From: Leifsonia sp. AK011
Lineage (GTDB): Bacteria > Actinomycetota > Actinomycetes > Actinomycetales > Microbacteriaceae
Direction: 5' to 3'
DNA length: 64,000 bases
Assembly (NCBI RefSeq): GCF_013410945.1
Contig: NZ_JACCCH010000001.1
Coordinates: forward strand, 1,178,001 to 1,242,000
The notes beneath the pieces were generated by a model. That model saw nothing but the letters and a program-made list of their open reading frames with translations, ran no database searches and was not told the origin of the DNA. The translations under genes were made by a program, and so were the position numbers. Positions 51,616 to 59,469 of the stretch are shown here, piece by piece; the first letter of the stretch is position 1; the number at the start of each line of letters is the position of its first letter.

Positions 51616-52860
51616 TCAGGCCTTCTGCACGACGAGCGACGCGTACGCCGGGATGAGCACTTTGCGACCGTAGCGGCGCGACACGATGCGGAACGGTCGG
51701 CCATCGCCGACGAGCATCCCGAGGACCGCGTCGAGCTCGGCCCGCGCGAGAGGCCCACCGAGGCACAGGTGCCGCCCGGCCCCGAACCACAGCTGCCGGT
51801 TCTGCGGGATGTACGGCCGGTCGACCCGGTACTCACCCGCGAGGTTGTTGGCAGTCCACGTGAGCACCATGATGCGCTCGCCCGCCCGCAGCGTGCGCCC
51901 GCCGATCTCCAGGTCGGCGAGCACCGAGCGCCCGATGAGTGGGGCGGGGGATGTCACGCGCAGCGCCTCGCGCACGGCGTTCTCCCGCAGCTTGGGGTTC
52001 TCGATGAGCCGGTGCTGCTCGCCGGAGTCGTACAGGAGCGCAGCCATCCTCGCCATCGCGGAGGCCGCCGTCTCCGTGCCCGCCACCATGAGCAGCGTCG
52101 ACAGGCCCTTCGTCTCGGTGATCGAGAGCCCGAGGTCACGGCAGCGCCCGATGATGGTGTCGCCCGAGGCGGTCGCGAAGACGGCGTCGATGTGTCCGGT
52201 CAGTCGCTCCACGATCGCCCGGGCCGTCGCGATCTTCTCGGGCGGCAGCACCGTGTCGGCGGTCGTGCCGAGGGCGATGGATGCCAGCTCCTCGCCGGTC
52301 TCGAAGATCTCCCGGTACGCGGCATCCCCTCGACTGGCCTCCACCGGCAACCCGAGCAGGGTGACGACCATCTGGCCCACGAGGATGCGGCTGAGGTCGG
52401 CGAGGTCGATGGGCTCGCCCGCTTCGAAGGCCGTTCTCGCGGAGTCGAGTCGACCACCCCAGGCGTGCTCGACGAAGGTCGCGCTCGTGCGCTCGGTGAA
52501 CAGCTCGCGACTGCGGGTGCGGAGGTCGTAGTGGCCTGGGCCGTCGAAGAGGTCGTAGACCCAGTCGCCGAGGATCTGGGCCCAGAGATGGCCTACGCCG
52601 CCCTCGCTCAGGAGGGTGAAGTGGTCGGGGTCGTTGAGTACCGCGCGGGCGGTGAGCGGGTCGGAGGTTATCCAGCCGAGACCTGGCACCTTCATAATCG
52701 GGCGGGCGAGCATCCCGAGCCAGTTGAGGTACGGGAGCGCGGGGCGAGCTGCGCTGAGCAGCCGGTGCTCGTGAGCCCTCGCACTGCGGCCGAGGCCGTC
52801 GAGGAGCGGATTGAGCGTTCGCTCGCGGGTGGGTGCTGTCAGGTCCTCGGCTACGGGCAC
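51616..52860 (-). CDS. Cytochrome P450 (second paralogue)
   Basis: A 414-residue P450 with the heme loop LWFGAGRHLCLGGPLA, I-helix LLMVAGTETAASAM and ExxR EALRV. Its tail VLIPAYASLVVQKA is shared with the P450 at 46697. It is transcribed toward the ole-like operon and separated from it by the metal-resistance pair. A role in the same lipid pathway is inferred from paralogy and position only. The GTG start at 52860 has TAGATT 6 nt upstream. Confidence 0.9.
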   Translation of the reverse strand: MPVAEDLTAPTRERTLNPLLDGLGRSARAHEHRLLSAARPALPYLNWLGMLARPIMKVPGLGWITSDPLTARAVLNDPDHFTLLSEGGVGHLWAQILGDWVYDLFDGPGHYDLRTRSRELFTERTSATFVEHAWGGRLDSARTAFEAGEPIDLADLSRILVGQMVVTLLGLPVEASRGDAAYREIFETGEELASIALGTTADTVLPPEKIATARAIVERLTGHIDAVFATASGDTIIGRCRDLGLSITETKGLSTLLMVAGTETAASAMARMAALLYDSGEQHRLIENPKLRENAVREALRVTSPAPLIGRSVLADLEIGGRTLRAGERIMVLTWTANNLAGEYRVDRPYIPQNRQLWFGAGRHLCLGGPLARAELDAVLGMLVGDGRPFRIVSRRYGRKVLIPAYASLVVQKA

Positions 52861-52877
52861 GTGGCTAATCTAGCTAC
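52861..52877. promoter_or_regulatory. 17-bp bidirectional leaderless promoter
   Basis: TAATCT (52866-52871, plus) is 6 nt before ATG 52878, and TAGATT (52867-52872, minus) is 6 nt before GTG 52860. The two -10 elements share five base pairs, so the two polymerases cannot bind at once. Confidence 0.65.
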
Positions 52878-53507
52878 ATGTCCGACGTCCGCTCACGATA
52901 TCGCCGCATCTTCGATGACGGCTCAGACACCGAGCGCATGGTGTTCTTCAGCGATGCCGTCTTCGCCATCGCCATGACGCTCCTCGTGATCGACCTTGCT
53001 GTGCCGGAGGACCGGGACGGTACCGCAGGAGAGGTTCTCCTCGGTCTCTGGCCGAACTTCCTCGCGTACGCGTTGTCGTTCACGATCATCGCCATCAACT
53101 GGGTGGCCCACTACCGCCGCTACCGGGTCATCAAGACCCACGATCCCGTGCTGTTGCTGCTCAACCTCGTGCTGCTGTTTTTCGTCGCGCTGCTGCCGTT
53201 CCCGACGAGCCTCCTCAGCTCCTACAGCGGCCAGGCTCCTGCGGTCGCGCTCTACGCGTTCGTGGTCGGCCTCCTGAGCGCCCTGCAGTGGGCGACCTGG
53301 CAGTACGCGTACTCGAAGGGGATGGTCGACAAGGCCGTCGACGAGGGGCTGTTCCGCTGGGTGCGTCTCAACCAGCTGACCGTCCCGCTCGTGTTCTGGG
53401 CCTCGATACCCATCGCGCTCCTGTGGGACGGCGGCATCGCCATGTGGTTCTGGTTCGCGCTCTTCCCCGTGAACTTCATCACGGGCCGCATGAGTCGCCG
53501 CTACTAG
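52878..53507 (+). CDS. TMEM175-family potassium channel (DUF1211)
   Basis: A 209-residue membrane protein with six predicted helices. The first helix carries the family signature RMVFFSDAVFAIAMTLLVIDL (the FSD selectivity-filter motif). INWVAHYRRYRVIKTHD follows in the third segment. Bacterial TMEM175 proteins form tetrameric K+ leak channels. The single repeat of six helices is normal for bacteria. It shares a 17-bp divergent promoter with the second P450. Confidence 0.9.
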   Translation: MSDVRSRYRRIFDDGSDTERMVFFSDAVFAIAMTLLVIDLAVPEDRDGTAGEVLLGLWPNFLAYALSFTIIAINWVAHYRRYRVIKTHDPVLLLLNLVLLFFVALLPFPTSLLSSYSGQAPAVALYAFVVGLLSALQWATWQYAYSKGMVDKAVDEGLFRWVRLNQLTVPLVFWASIPIALLWDGGIAMWFWFALFPVNFITGRMSRRY

Positions 53508-53515
53508 CGGTCGCC

Positions 53516-54022
53516 CTAGTCGTCCGCTGCAGCGTCGAAGTCGATGCTGAGCTTGCGCAGCAGCGCACTCAGGCGTTCCTGGTCGGTCGCGCTCAGGCGC
53601 TCGAGCAGTTCGGCCTCCGCTGTGAGCAGCGTGCTGATCGCGGCATCCACCCGTTCGCGGCCCTCGGCGGTCATCATGACGAGGATGCCGCGGCCGTCGT
53701 TCGGGTCGGTGCGGCGCTCCACGAGCCCGCGGCTCACGAGCCGGTCGATGCGGTTGGTCATGGTTCCACTCGAGACGAGCGTCTGTTGGAGGAGCGCCTT
53801 GGGGCTCAACTGGTAGGGGCTACCAGCCCGTCTGAGGGCGGAGAGCACGTCGAACTCCCACGTCTCGAGGTCGGATGCGCCGAAGGCTGCTCGGCGGGCG
53901 CGCTCGAGATGACGCGCGAGGCGTCTGACGCGGCTGAGCACCTGCAGGGGCGAGAAGTCCAGATCGCTGCGCTCACGCGACCACGCCTCGACGATCCGAT
54001 CTACTTCGTCGCTGGTGGGCAT
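53516..54022 (-). CDS. MarR-family transcriptional regulator
   Basis: A 168-residue winged-helix protein with WEFDVLSALRRAG, the recognition helix SSGTMTNRIDRLVSRGLV and wing RRTDPNDGRGILVMMTAEG. Its start (IVEAWSRERSDLDFSPLQVLSRV) parallels the regulator at 3942. Unlike that gene it has no divergent transporter; it faces the tRNA-Gln/glmU block and ends convergently with TMEM175. The target is unknown. GATACT ends 6 nt before its ATG. Confidence 0.9.
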   Translation of the reverse strand: MPTSDEVDRIVEAWSRERSDLDFSPLQVLSRVRRLARHLERARRAAFGASDLETWEFDVLSALRRAGSPYQLSPKALLQQTLVSSGTMTNRIDRLVSRGLVERRTDPNDGRGILVMMTAEGRERVDAAISTLLTAEAELLERLSATDQERLSALLRKLSIDFDAAADD

Positions 54023-54028
54023 CCGTCC

Positions 54029-54034
54029 AGTATC
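54029..54034 (-). promoter_or_regulatory. -10 GATACT of the second MarR gene
   Basis: It ends 6 nt before the ATG at 54022 on the minus strand. Confidence 0.45.
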
Positions 54035-54070
54035 GCGGCTCTGGCAGACTTAGGGGGCGCAATCGCGCGG

Positions 54071-54142
54071 TCCGCCTTGGTGTAATGGCAGCACGACAGC
54101 CTTTGGAGCTGTTAGGTCTAGGTTCGAATCCTGGAGGCGGAG
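54071..54142 (+). tRNA. tRNA-Gln (anticodon TTG)
   Basis: A 72-nt cloverleaf. The 7-bp acceptor is TCCGCCT with AGGCGGA, plus G discriminator. The anticodon stem ACAGC/GCTGT holds the loop CTTTGGA (anticodon TTG, reading CAA). The T-arm is CTAGG-TTCGAAT-CCTGG. CCA is not encoded. Location just before glmU is conserved in actinobacteria. Confidence 0.97.
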
Positions 54143-54192
54143 CGAGCTCCAGCCACCACAGGGTGAGGGTTTTCGCGGGGGAAGGGCACACG

Positions 54193-54600
54193 ATGGAGAC
54201 GTTCTTCGAAACCGTCACGCACGTCTTCGAGATCGCTGGTGTCGTGGCGATGGTCGTGGGTTTCGTGGTGGCCTTCGTGCTCGGCATCCGCACCTGGTCG
54301 CGATCACACGATGGCCACGCCGCCTTCACCACCCTGCGCGACTCGATCGGGCTGTCGATCCTGCTCGGGCTCGAGATCCTCGTCGCCGCCGATCTCGTCC
54401 GCACCGTGACATCCACCCCGAGCCTCACGGATGCCGTGATCCTCGGCATCATCGTGCTCATCCGCACGATCCTGAGCTTCTCGCTGCAGATCGAGATCGA
54501 GGGGGTGGCGCCGTGGAAGCGGGCCCTCCTGAGCGCCCCCCAGCAGATTGCTGCGCGGGCCGGAGTGCGGAGCGTGCGCGCACCGAAGAAGGAAGAATAG
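54193..54600 (+). CDS. DUF1622 membrane protein
   Basis: A 135-residue protein with three hydrophobic helices (about residues 12-32, 52-72 and 80-100). It includes the family-like stretch DSIGLSILLGLEILVAADLVRTV and ends in a basic tail. It matches the small DUF1622 membrane proteins, whose function is unknown. ATG 54193 has GAAGGG upstream. It lies between tRNA-Gln and glmU, 4 nt before the latter, so it is probably cotranscribed with it. Confidence 0.82.
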   Translation: METFFETVTHVFEIAGVVAMVVGFVVAFVLGIRTWSRSHDGHAAFTTLRDSIGLSILLGLEILVAADLVRTVTSTPSLTDAVILGIIVLIRTILSFSLQIEIEGVAPWKRALLSAPQQIAARAGVRSVRAPKKEE

Positions 54601-54604
54601 CCAC

Positions 54605-56029
54605 ATGACCGACCAGAATCTCGCCGTCGTCGTTCTCGCCGCGGGCCAGGGCACGCGTATGAAGTCGAGCAGGCCGAAGGTGCTGCACTCGCTCGCCGGC
54701 AGGAGCCTTATCGGACACGTGCTCGCGACTGCCGGCCAGCTCGCCCCGAGCCACGTCATCGCGGTCGTGCGGCACGAGCGCGACACCGTCGTGGCGACGA
54801 TCGCCGAACTCATGCCGAGCGCCATCATCGTCGACCAGGACGAGATCCCCGGCACCGGCCGCGCCGTCGAGGTGGCGATCGCTGCGCTGCCCGAGGACTT
54901 CGACGGCGACGTCGTCGTCGTCTCGGGGGACGTTCCCCTGCTCGATGCGGAGACGCTCGGCGCGCTCCTCGCCCAGCACCGCACCGCCGCGGCGGCAGCG
55001 ACGCTCCTGAGCGCGATCATGGAGGATGCCACGGGCTACGGCCGTCTCGTGCGTGGCGCGTCCGGCGAGCTCGACCGCATCGTGGAGCAGTCCGACGCGA
55101 CCCCCGAGGAACTCGCGATCACCGAGATCAACTCGGGCACCTACGTCTTCCGCGTCTCGCCCCTCCGCCAGCAGCTCGCGCTCGTGGGGGCCTCGAACGC
55201 CCAGGGCGAGAAGTACCTCACCGACGTGATCGGGCTGCTCCGGGCATCCGGTGCCGAGGTCTCGGCCATGCCGGTGGCCGAGGGCTGGATGGTCTCCGGT
55301 GTCAACGACCGCGTACAGCTGGCCGAAGCCGGCCGACGCATGAACCAGCTCATCGTGCAGCGCTGGCAGCGCGAGGGCGTGACCATTCAGGATCCGACGA
55401 CGACCTGGATCGACGCGGATGTCACGCTCGCCCCCGACGTCGAGATCCTCCCCGGCACGCAGCTCAAGGGCGCGACCCTCGTGCAGACGGGCGCCACGAT
55501 CGGACCCGACACGACCCTTGTGGACACCGAGGTCGGGCCAGGCGCCACCGTGAAGCGTACGGATGCCACGCTCGCCGTGATCGGCGAGAACGCGAGTGTC
55601 GGCCCCTTCGCCTACCTCCGTCCCGGAACGTACCTCGGTGCGGACGGCAAGATCGGCACGTTTGTCGAGACGAAGAACTCGAGGATCGGCGCGGGCAGCA
55701 AGGTTCCGCACCTGAGCTACATCGGCGACACGACGGTGGGGGAGCAGTCCAACATCGGGGCCGGAACGATCACCGCCAACTACGACGGGGTCAACAAGTC
55801 GTCCACCGTGGTGGGCTCGCACGTGCGCAGCGGTTCGCACAACGTATTCGTCGCCCCCGTCACCATCGGCGACGGTGCCTACACGGGCGCCGGCACGGTC
55901 GTGCGCAAGGATGTCCCGGCTGGCGCGCTCGCCATCACCGCGGCATCCCAGCGCAACATGCCCGGCTGGGTTGCGGCCAACCGCCCCGGCACGGCGGCCG
56001 CGAAAGCGGCGGAGGAAGCGGGCGAGTAG
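54605..56029 (+). CDS. glmU: Bifunctional GlmU (GlcN-1-P acetyltransferase / GlcNAc-1-P uridyltransferase)
   Basis: A 474-residue two-domain enzyme making UDP-GlcNAc for peptidoglycan. The N-terminal pyrophosphorylase has VVLAAGQGTRMKSSRPKVLH, VSGDVPLLDAETL and EINSGTYVF. The C-terminal left-handed beta-helix has hexapeptide repeats from about residue 260, with GPFAYLRPGTYLG and the acetyl-CoA site YDGVNKSSTVVGSHV. UDP-GlcNAc is also the likely substrate of the glycan genes at 36.6-39.7 kb and the GT2 at 19.4 kb. Confidence 0.97.
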   Translation: MTDQNLAVVVLAAGQGTRMKSSRPKVLHSLAGRSLIGHVLATAGQLAPSHVIAVVRHERDTVVATIAELMPSAIIVDQDEIPGTGRAVEVAIAALPEDFDGDVVVVSGDVPLLDAETLGALLAQHRTAAAAATLLSAIMEDATGYGRLVRGASGELDRIVEQSDATPEELAITEINSGTYVFRVSPLRQQLALVGASNAQGEKYLTDVIGLLRASGAEVSAMPVAEGWMVSGVNDRVQLAEAGRRMNQLIVQRWQREGVTIQDPTTTWIDADVTLAPDVEILPGTQLKGATLVQTGATIGPDTTLVDTEVGPGATVKRTDATLAVIGENASVGPFAYLRPGTYLGADGKIGTFVETKNSRIGAGSKVPHLSYIGDTTVGEQSNIGAGTITANYDGVNKSSTVVGSHVRSGSHNVFVAPVTIGDGAYTGAGTVVRKDVPAGALAITAASQRNMPGWVAANRPGTAAAKAAEEAGE

Positions 56030-56032
56030 AAC

Positions 56033-56063
56033 TGTAGCTCTTGTGCTACATCTGCCGTAGGCT
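56033..56063 (+). promoter_or_regulatory. vapBC promoter with inverted-repeat operator
   Basis: TGTAGC (56033-56038) and GCTACA (56045-56050) form an inverted repeat with a 6-nt spacer. It lies just ahead of TAGGCT (56058-56063), which ends 6 nt before the antitoxin ATG. The position suits autorepression by the toxin-antitoxin complex. Confidence 0.6.
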
Positions 56064-56069
56064 CGTCCC

Positions 56070-56339
56070 ATGAACAGCGTCGGACTGCGTGAACTCAAGC
56101 AGAACCCGAGCGAGGTGGTTGCTCGCGCGGAGCGCGGAGAGACCATCACGATCACGGTTCAGGGACGCCCTGCTGCTCGCTTGGTTCCCTACGAGATGCC
56201 CAGGCGGCGCTGGGTCCCCGCGGAGGAACTCGCGAGTGCGCTCGCAGAGATTCCTGTCGACACGACAGGGTGGGCGGCGGAGGCACGCGCCATCCGCGAC
56301 AATGATCCGCTCGTCGACCCGTGGGAACGCGAGTCGTGA
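56070..56339 (+). CDS. Antitoxin of a VapBC-type pair (Phd/YefM-like)
   Basis: An 89-residue protein. The N-terminal DNA-binding fold SVGLRELKQNPSEVVARAERGETITITVQGRPAARLVP is typical of Phd/YefM/VapB antitoxins. An acidic/Trp-containing C-terminus (TTGWAAEARAIRDNDPLVDPW) should wrap the toxin. It would neutralise the following PIN toxin and repress the operon. The stop overlaps the toxin GTG by 4 bp. Confidence 0.9.
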   Translation: MNSVGLRELKQNPSEVVARAERGETITITVQGRPAARLVPYEMPRRRWVPAEELASALAEIPVDTTGWAAEARAIRDNDPLVDPWERES

Positions 56340-56716
56340 TCCTTCTCGACACGAGCGTGCTGATCGACCCGCCCGAGCGCTGGCCGGGCGCAGTCCTCGG
56401 CTCCAGTTCGTTGTGTCTCGCCGAGCTGGAGTTCGGCATCCAGATGGCACGGTCAGCCGCCATCCGTGCGGAGCGCACCCGGCGGCTTACGGTCTACCGG
56501 TCCCGGTTCGAGTGGATCCCGTTCGAGGAGTCGGATGCCGCGAGCTTCGGCATCGTGGCTGAGAGAGTGGCACGTACCCGCCCCGCCCATGCCAGGAGTA
56601 CCGACATCCTGCTCGCAGCCCAAGCTCTCACCCTCGGCGTCCCCCTCCTCACCCGTAACGTGAAGGACTTCGAACTCGTCGATGACCTCGTCGAGATTCT
56701 CGACGGAAACGCATGA
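56336..56716 (+). CDS. vapC: VapC-type PIN-domain RNase toxin
   Basis: A 126-residue PIN-domain protein, normal VapC length. Acidic catalytic residues occur in LLDTSVLID (first Asp), LAELEFGI (Glu), STDILLAA (Asp) and LLTRNVKDF. VapC toxins cut tRNA or rRNA when the antitoxin is lost. GTG 56336 is chosen from the 4-bp overlap with the antitoxin; a GTG at 56321 would add five residues. Confidence 0.9.
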   Translation: MILLDTSVLIDPPERWPGAVLGSSSLCLAELEFGIQMARSAAIRAERTRRLTVYRSRFEWIPFEESDAASFGIVAERVARTRPAHARSTDILLAAQALTLGVPLLTRNVKDFELVDDLVEILDGNA

Positions 56717-56727
56717 CGCCAGCACCG

Positions 56728-56733
56728 TAGAAT
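56728..56733 (+). promoter_or_regulatory. -10 TAGAAT of prs
   Basis: TAGAAT lies 40 nt before GTG 56774 with GGAAG in the leader. It shows that prs is separately transcribed despite its place behind the toxin gene. Confidence 0.5.
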
Positions 56734-56773
56734 TACCCCCGATAGACGCCGTCGTGGGCAGGAAGCAGGCATA

Positions 56774-57751
56774 GTGTCCGAGATCAAGATCTCCGGTGAA
56801 AAACGACTGGTGATCGTCACCGGGCGGGCTCACCCCCAGCTGGCCATCGACATCGCGGAGGAGCTCGGTTCCGACCTCGTCCACACGGATGCCCGTACCT
56901 TCGCCAACGGCGAGATCTACGCCCGCTACGACGAGAGCGTCCGTGGCTGCGACGCGTTCGTCATCCAGTCGCACACGAGCCCCATCAACGAGTGGCTCAT
57001 GGAGCAGCTCATCATGGTGGACGCGCTCAAGCGGGCATCCGCCAAGCGCATCACGGTCGTGAGCCCGTTCTACCCCTACGCGCGACAGGACAAGAAGGGC
57101 CGCGGTCGCGAGCCCATCAGCGCCCGTCTCGTCGCCGACCTGTACAGGGCCGCCGGTGCCGATCGCATCATGAGTGTCGACCTGCACGCCGCGCAGATCC
57201 AGGGCTTCTTCGACGGCCCCGTCGACCACCTGTTCGCGATGCCCGTCCTGCTTGAGCACTTCCAGAAGCAGCTCGACCCCTCGACCCTCACGGTCGTGAG
57301 CCCCGACATGGGCCGCGTGCGCGTCGCCGACATCTGGAGCGACAAGCTCGGCGCCCCGCTCGCGATCATCCACAAGCGCCGCGACCCGCTGGTGCCCAAC
57401 CAGGTCACCGTGCACGAGATCGTCGGTGAAGTCGAGGGGCGCGTTTGCCTCCTCGTCGATGACCTCATCGACACGGGCCGCACCATCGTCAAGGCAGCCG
57501 AGGCGCTCAAGGCGGCTGGCGCCACCAACGTGGTCGTCGCGGCGACCCACGCGGTGTTCTCCCCGCCCGCGGTCGAGATCCTGCAGAGCGAGGCGATCGA
57601 CTCGGTTGTCGTCACCGACACCCTCCCCATTCCGGAGGAGAAGCGCTGGGATCGCCTCACCATCCTGCCGATCGCGCCGCTGATCGCCCGGGCCATCCAC
57701 GAGGTCTTCGATGACGGATCGGTGACCTCCATGTTCGATGGAGCCGCATGA
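56774..57751 (+). CDS. prs: Ribose-phosphate pyrophosphokinase (PRPP synthetase)
   Basis: A 325-residue enzyme making PRPP from ribose-5-phosphate and ATP for nucleotide, His and Trp synthesis. FYPYARQDKKGRGREPISA is the flexible ATP loop, DLHAAQIQGFF the conserved His motif, and LLVDDLIDTGRT the PRPP-binding loop. SPDMGRVRVADIW varies slightly from the common SPDAGGV-type text. It starts at GTG and overlaps the following ligase gene by 4 bp. Confidence 0.97.
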   Translation: MSEIKISGEKRLVIVTGRAHPQLAIDIAEELGSDLVHTDARTFANGEIYARYDESVRGCDAFVIQSHTSPINEWLMEQLIMVDALKRASAKRITVVSPFYPYARQDKKGRGREPISARLVADLYRAAGADRIMSVDLHAAQIQGFFDGPVDHLFAMPVLLEHFQKQLDPSTLTVVSPDMGRVRVADIWSDKLGAPLAIIHKRRDPLVPNQVTVHEIVGEVEGRVCLLVDDLIDTGRTIVKAAEALKAAGATNVVVAATHAVFSPPAVEILQSEAIDSVVVTDTLPIPEEKRWDRLTILPIAPLIARAIHEVFDDGSVTSMFDGAA

Positions 57752-59457
57752 CGGACTACTCGCCCCCGCGTCCCTGGATCACGTCCTACGCCGAGGGGGT
57801 GCCGGCGGAGATCGAGACGCCGGACGGGTCGTTGTACGACCTGGTCGCGGCATCCGCCAGCGAGTTCCCGACCAACGTCGCGCTCGAGTTCTTCGGGCGC
57901 ACCGCGACGTACACCGAGATGCTCGAGCAGATCGACCGTGCGGCCGAGGGGCTGCGGCTGCTCGGCGTCCAGAAGGGTGACCCCGTCGCCCTGGTGCTGC
58001 CGAACTGTCCGCAGCACATCGTCGCCTTCTACGCGATCCTGCGCCTCGGCGCGATCGTCGTCGAGCACAACCCGCTCTACACCCCGCGCGAACTGCGCCA
58101 CCAGTTCGAGGACCACGGTGCCCGCGTCGTCATCTCCTGGGACAAGGTCGTCGAGACGATCCAGGAGTTCCCGGCGGATGTCGCGGTCGAGACGATCATC
58201 TCGGTAGACCTCACACGTGCCATGCCCTTCACCACCCGTGCACTGCTTCGGCTGCCGATCGCGAAGGCCCGCGAGTCCCGCGCCGCCCTCACGACGAGCG
58301 TTCGCGGCACGATCCCGTGGGAGGAGATGCTGAAGTCCCCGCCGATCGAGAGCCGTATCATCCGCCCGGTCTCCGAGGATGTCGCGCTCATCCAGTACAC
58401 GTCGGGCACGACCGGCGTTCCGAAGGGTGCCACGCTCACCCACGCGAACCTGCTCGTGAACGCCGCCCAGGCGCGCTCGTGGGTTCCCGGCGTCACGCGC
58501 GGCAAGGCCGTCGTCTATGCCGTGCTGCCGATGTTCCACGCGTACGGCCTCACCCTCTGCCTCACCTTCGCGATGAGCATGGGCTCGCGCCTCGTGCTCT
58601 TCCCGCGGTTCGACCCGGACCTCGTGCTGCCCGTCATCAAGAAGCATCCGCCGACATTCCTTCCCGCGGTGCCGCCGATCTACGAGCGCCTCACGAAGGC
58701 CGCGGACGAGAAGGGCGTCTCCCTCAAGGGCATCACGATTGCGATCTCGGGAGCTATGCCGCTCTCCGCCGCGGTCGTCGACCCCTGGGAGGCCCGCACG
58801 GGCGGCTATCTCGTCGAGGGATACGGCCTCTCGGAGACGAGCCCGGTCCTCATGGCGAACCCGGTCGGACCGACCCGCCGTGCGGGGACCGTCGGACTGC
58901 CTCTTCCGAGCACCGAGTTGCGCGTCGTCGATCCCGAGAACCCGACCGTGGACCGCGCTCCCGGTGAAGAGGGCGAGCTCGTCGTCCGTGGTCCTCAGGT
59001 GTTCAGCGGCTACTGGAAGAAGCCCGAGGAGACCGCGGCGGTGTTCGTCGCGGACCCCCACGGTGGTGCACCCTGGTTCCGCACGGGCGACATCGTGACG
59101 ATCGACCCCGACGGCTTCGTCTCGATCGTCGACCGCATCAAGGAGCTCATCATCACGGGCGGGTTCAACGTGGCCCCGAGCGAGGTCGAGGAGGTCCTGC
59201 GTCGCCACCCGAGCGTGGCCGATGTCGCGGTCGTGGGTCTTCCCAGTGAGCACTCCGGCGAGGACGTGGTTGCGGCCGTCGTGCTCGCGCCCGGCGCCGA
59301 ACTCGATGAGGCTGGCATCCGCGAACTGGCCCGCGAGCACCTGACGCCCTACAAGGTGCCGCGTCGTGTGATCGCCGTGGACGAGCTTCCCAAGTCACTC
59401 ATCGGCAAGGTGCTGCGCAAGAAGGTCCGCGACTCGCTCACGGCCGCCACGCAGTAG
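57748..59457 (+). CDS. Long-chain fatty acid-CoA ligase (FadD-like)
   Basis: A 569-residue ANL enzyme activating fatty acids to acyl-CoA. Motifs are IQYTSGTTGVPKGATLTHANL (P-loop), GYGLSETSPV (A5), WFRTGDIVTIDPDG with IVDRIKELIITGGFNV (hinge), and the C-terminal SLIGKVLRKKVRD lysine. Coupled by ATGA overlap to prs. A comparable acyl-activating gene (pks16) lies in the same neighbourhood in Mycobacterium tuberculosis. It could supply acyl-CoA to the OleA-like enzyme, but this is only a guess from content. Confidence 0.93.
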   Translation: MTDYSPPRPWITSYAEGVPAEIETPDGSLYDLVAASASEFPTNVALEFFGRTATYTEMLEQIDRAAEGLRLLGVQKGDPVALVLPNCPQHIVAFYAILRLGAIVVEHNPLYTPRELRHQFEDHGARVVISWDKVVETIQEFPADVAVETIISVDLTRAMPFTTRALLRLPIAKARESRAALTTSVRGTIPWEEMLKSPPIESRIIRPVSEDVALIQYTSGTTGVPKGATLTHANLLVNAAQARSWVPGVTRGKAVVYAVLPMFHAYGLTLCLTFAMSMGSRLVLFPRFDPDLVLPVIKKHPPTFLPAVPPIYERLTKAADEKGVSLKGITIAISGAMPLSAAVVDPWEARTGGYLVEGYGLSETSPVLMANPVGPTRRAGTVGLPLPSTELRVVDPENPTVDRAPGEEGELVVRGPQVFSGYWKKPEETAAVFVADPHGGAPWFRTGDIVTIDPDGFVSIVDRIKELIITGGFNVAPSEVEEVLRRHPSVADVAVVGLPSEHSGEDVVAAVVLAPGAELDEAGIRELAREHLTPYKVPRRVIAVDELPKSLIGKVLRKKVRDSLTAATQ

Positions 59458-59469
59458 CGCCGGTCGCGC

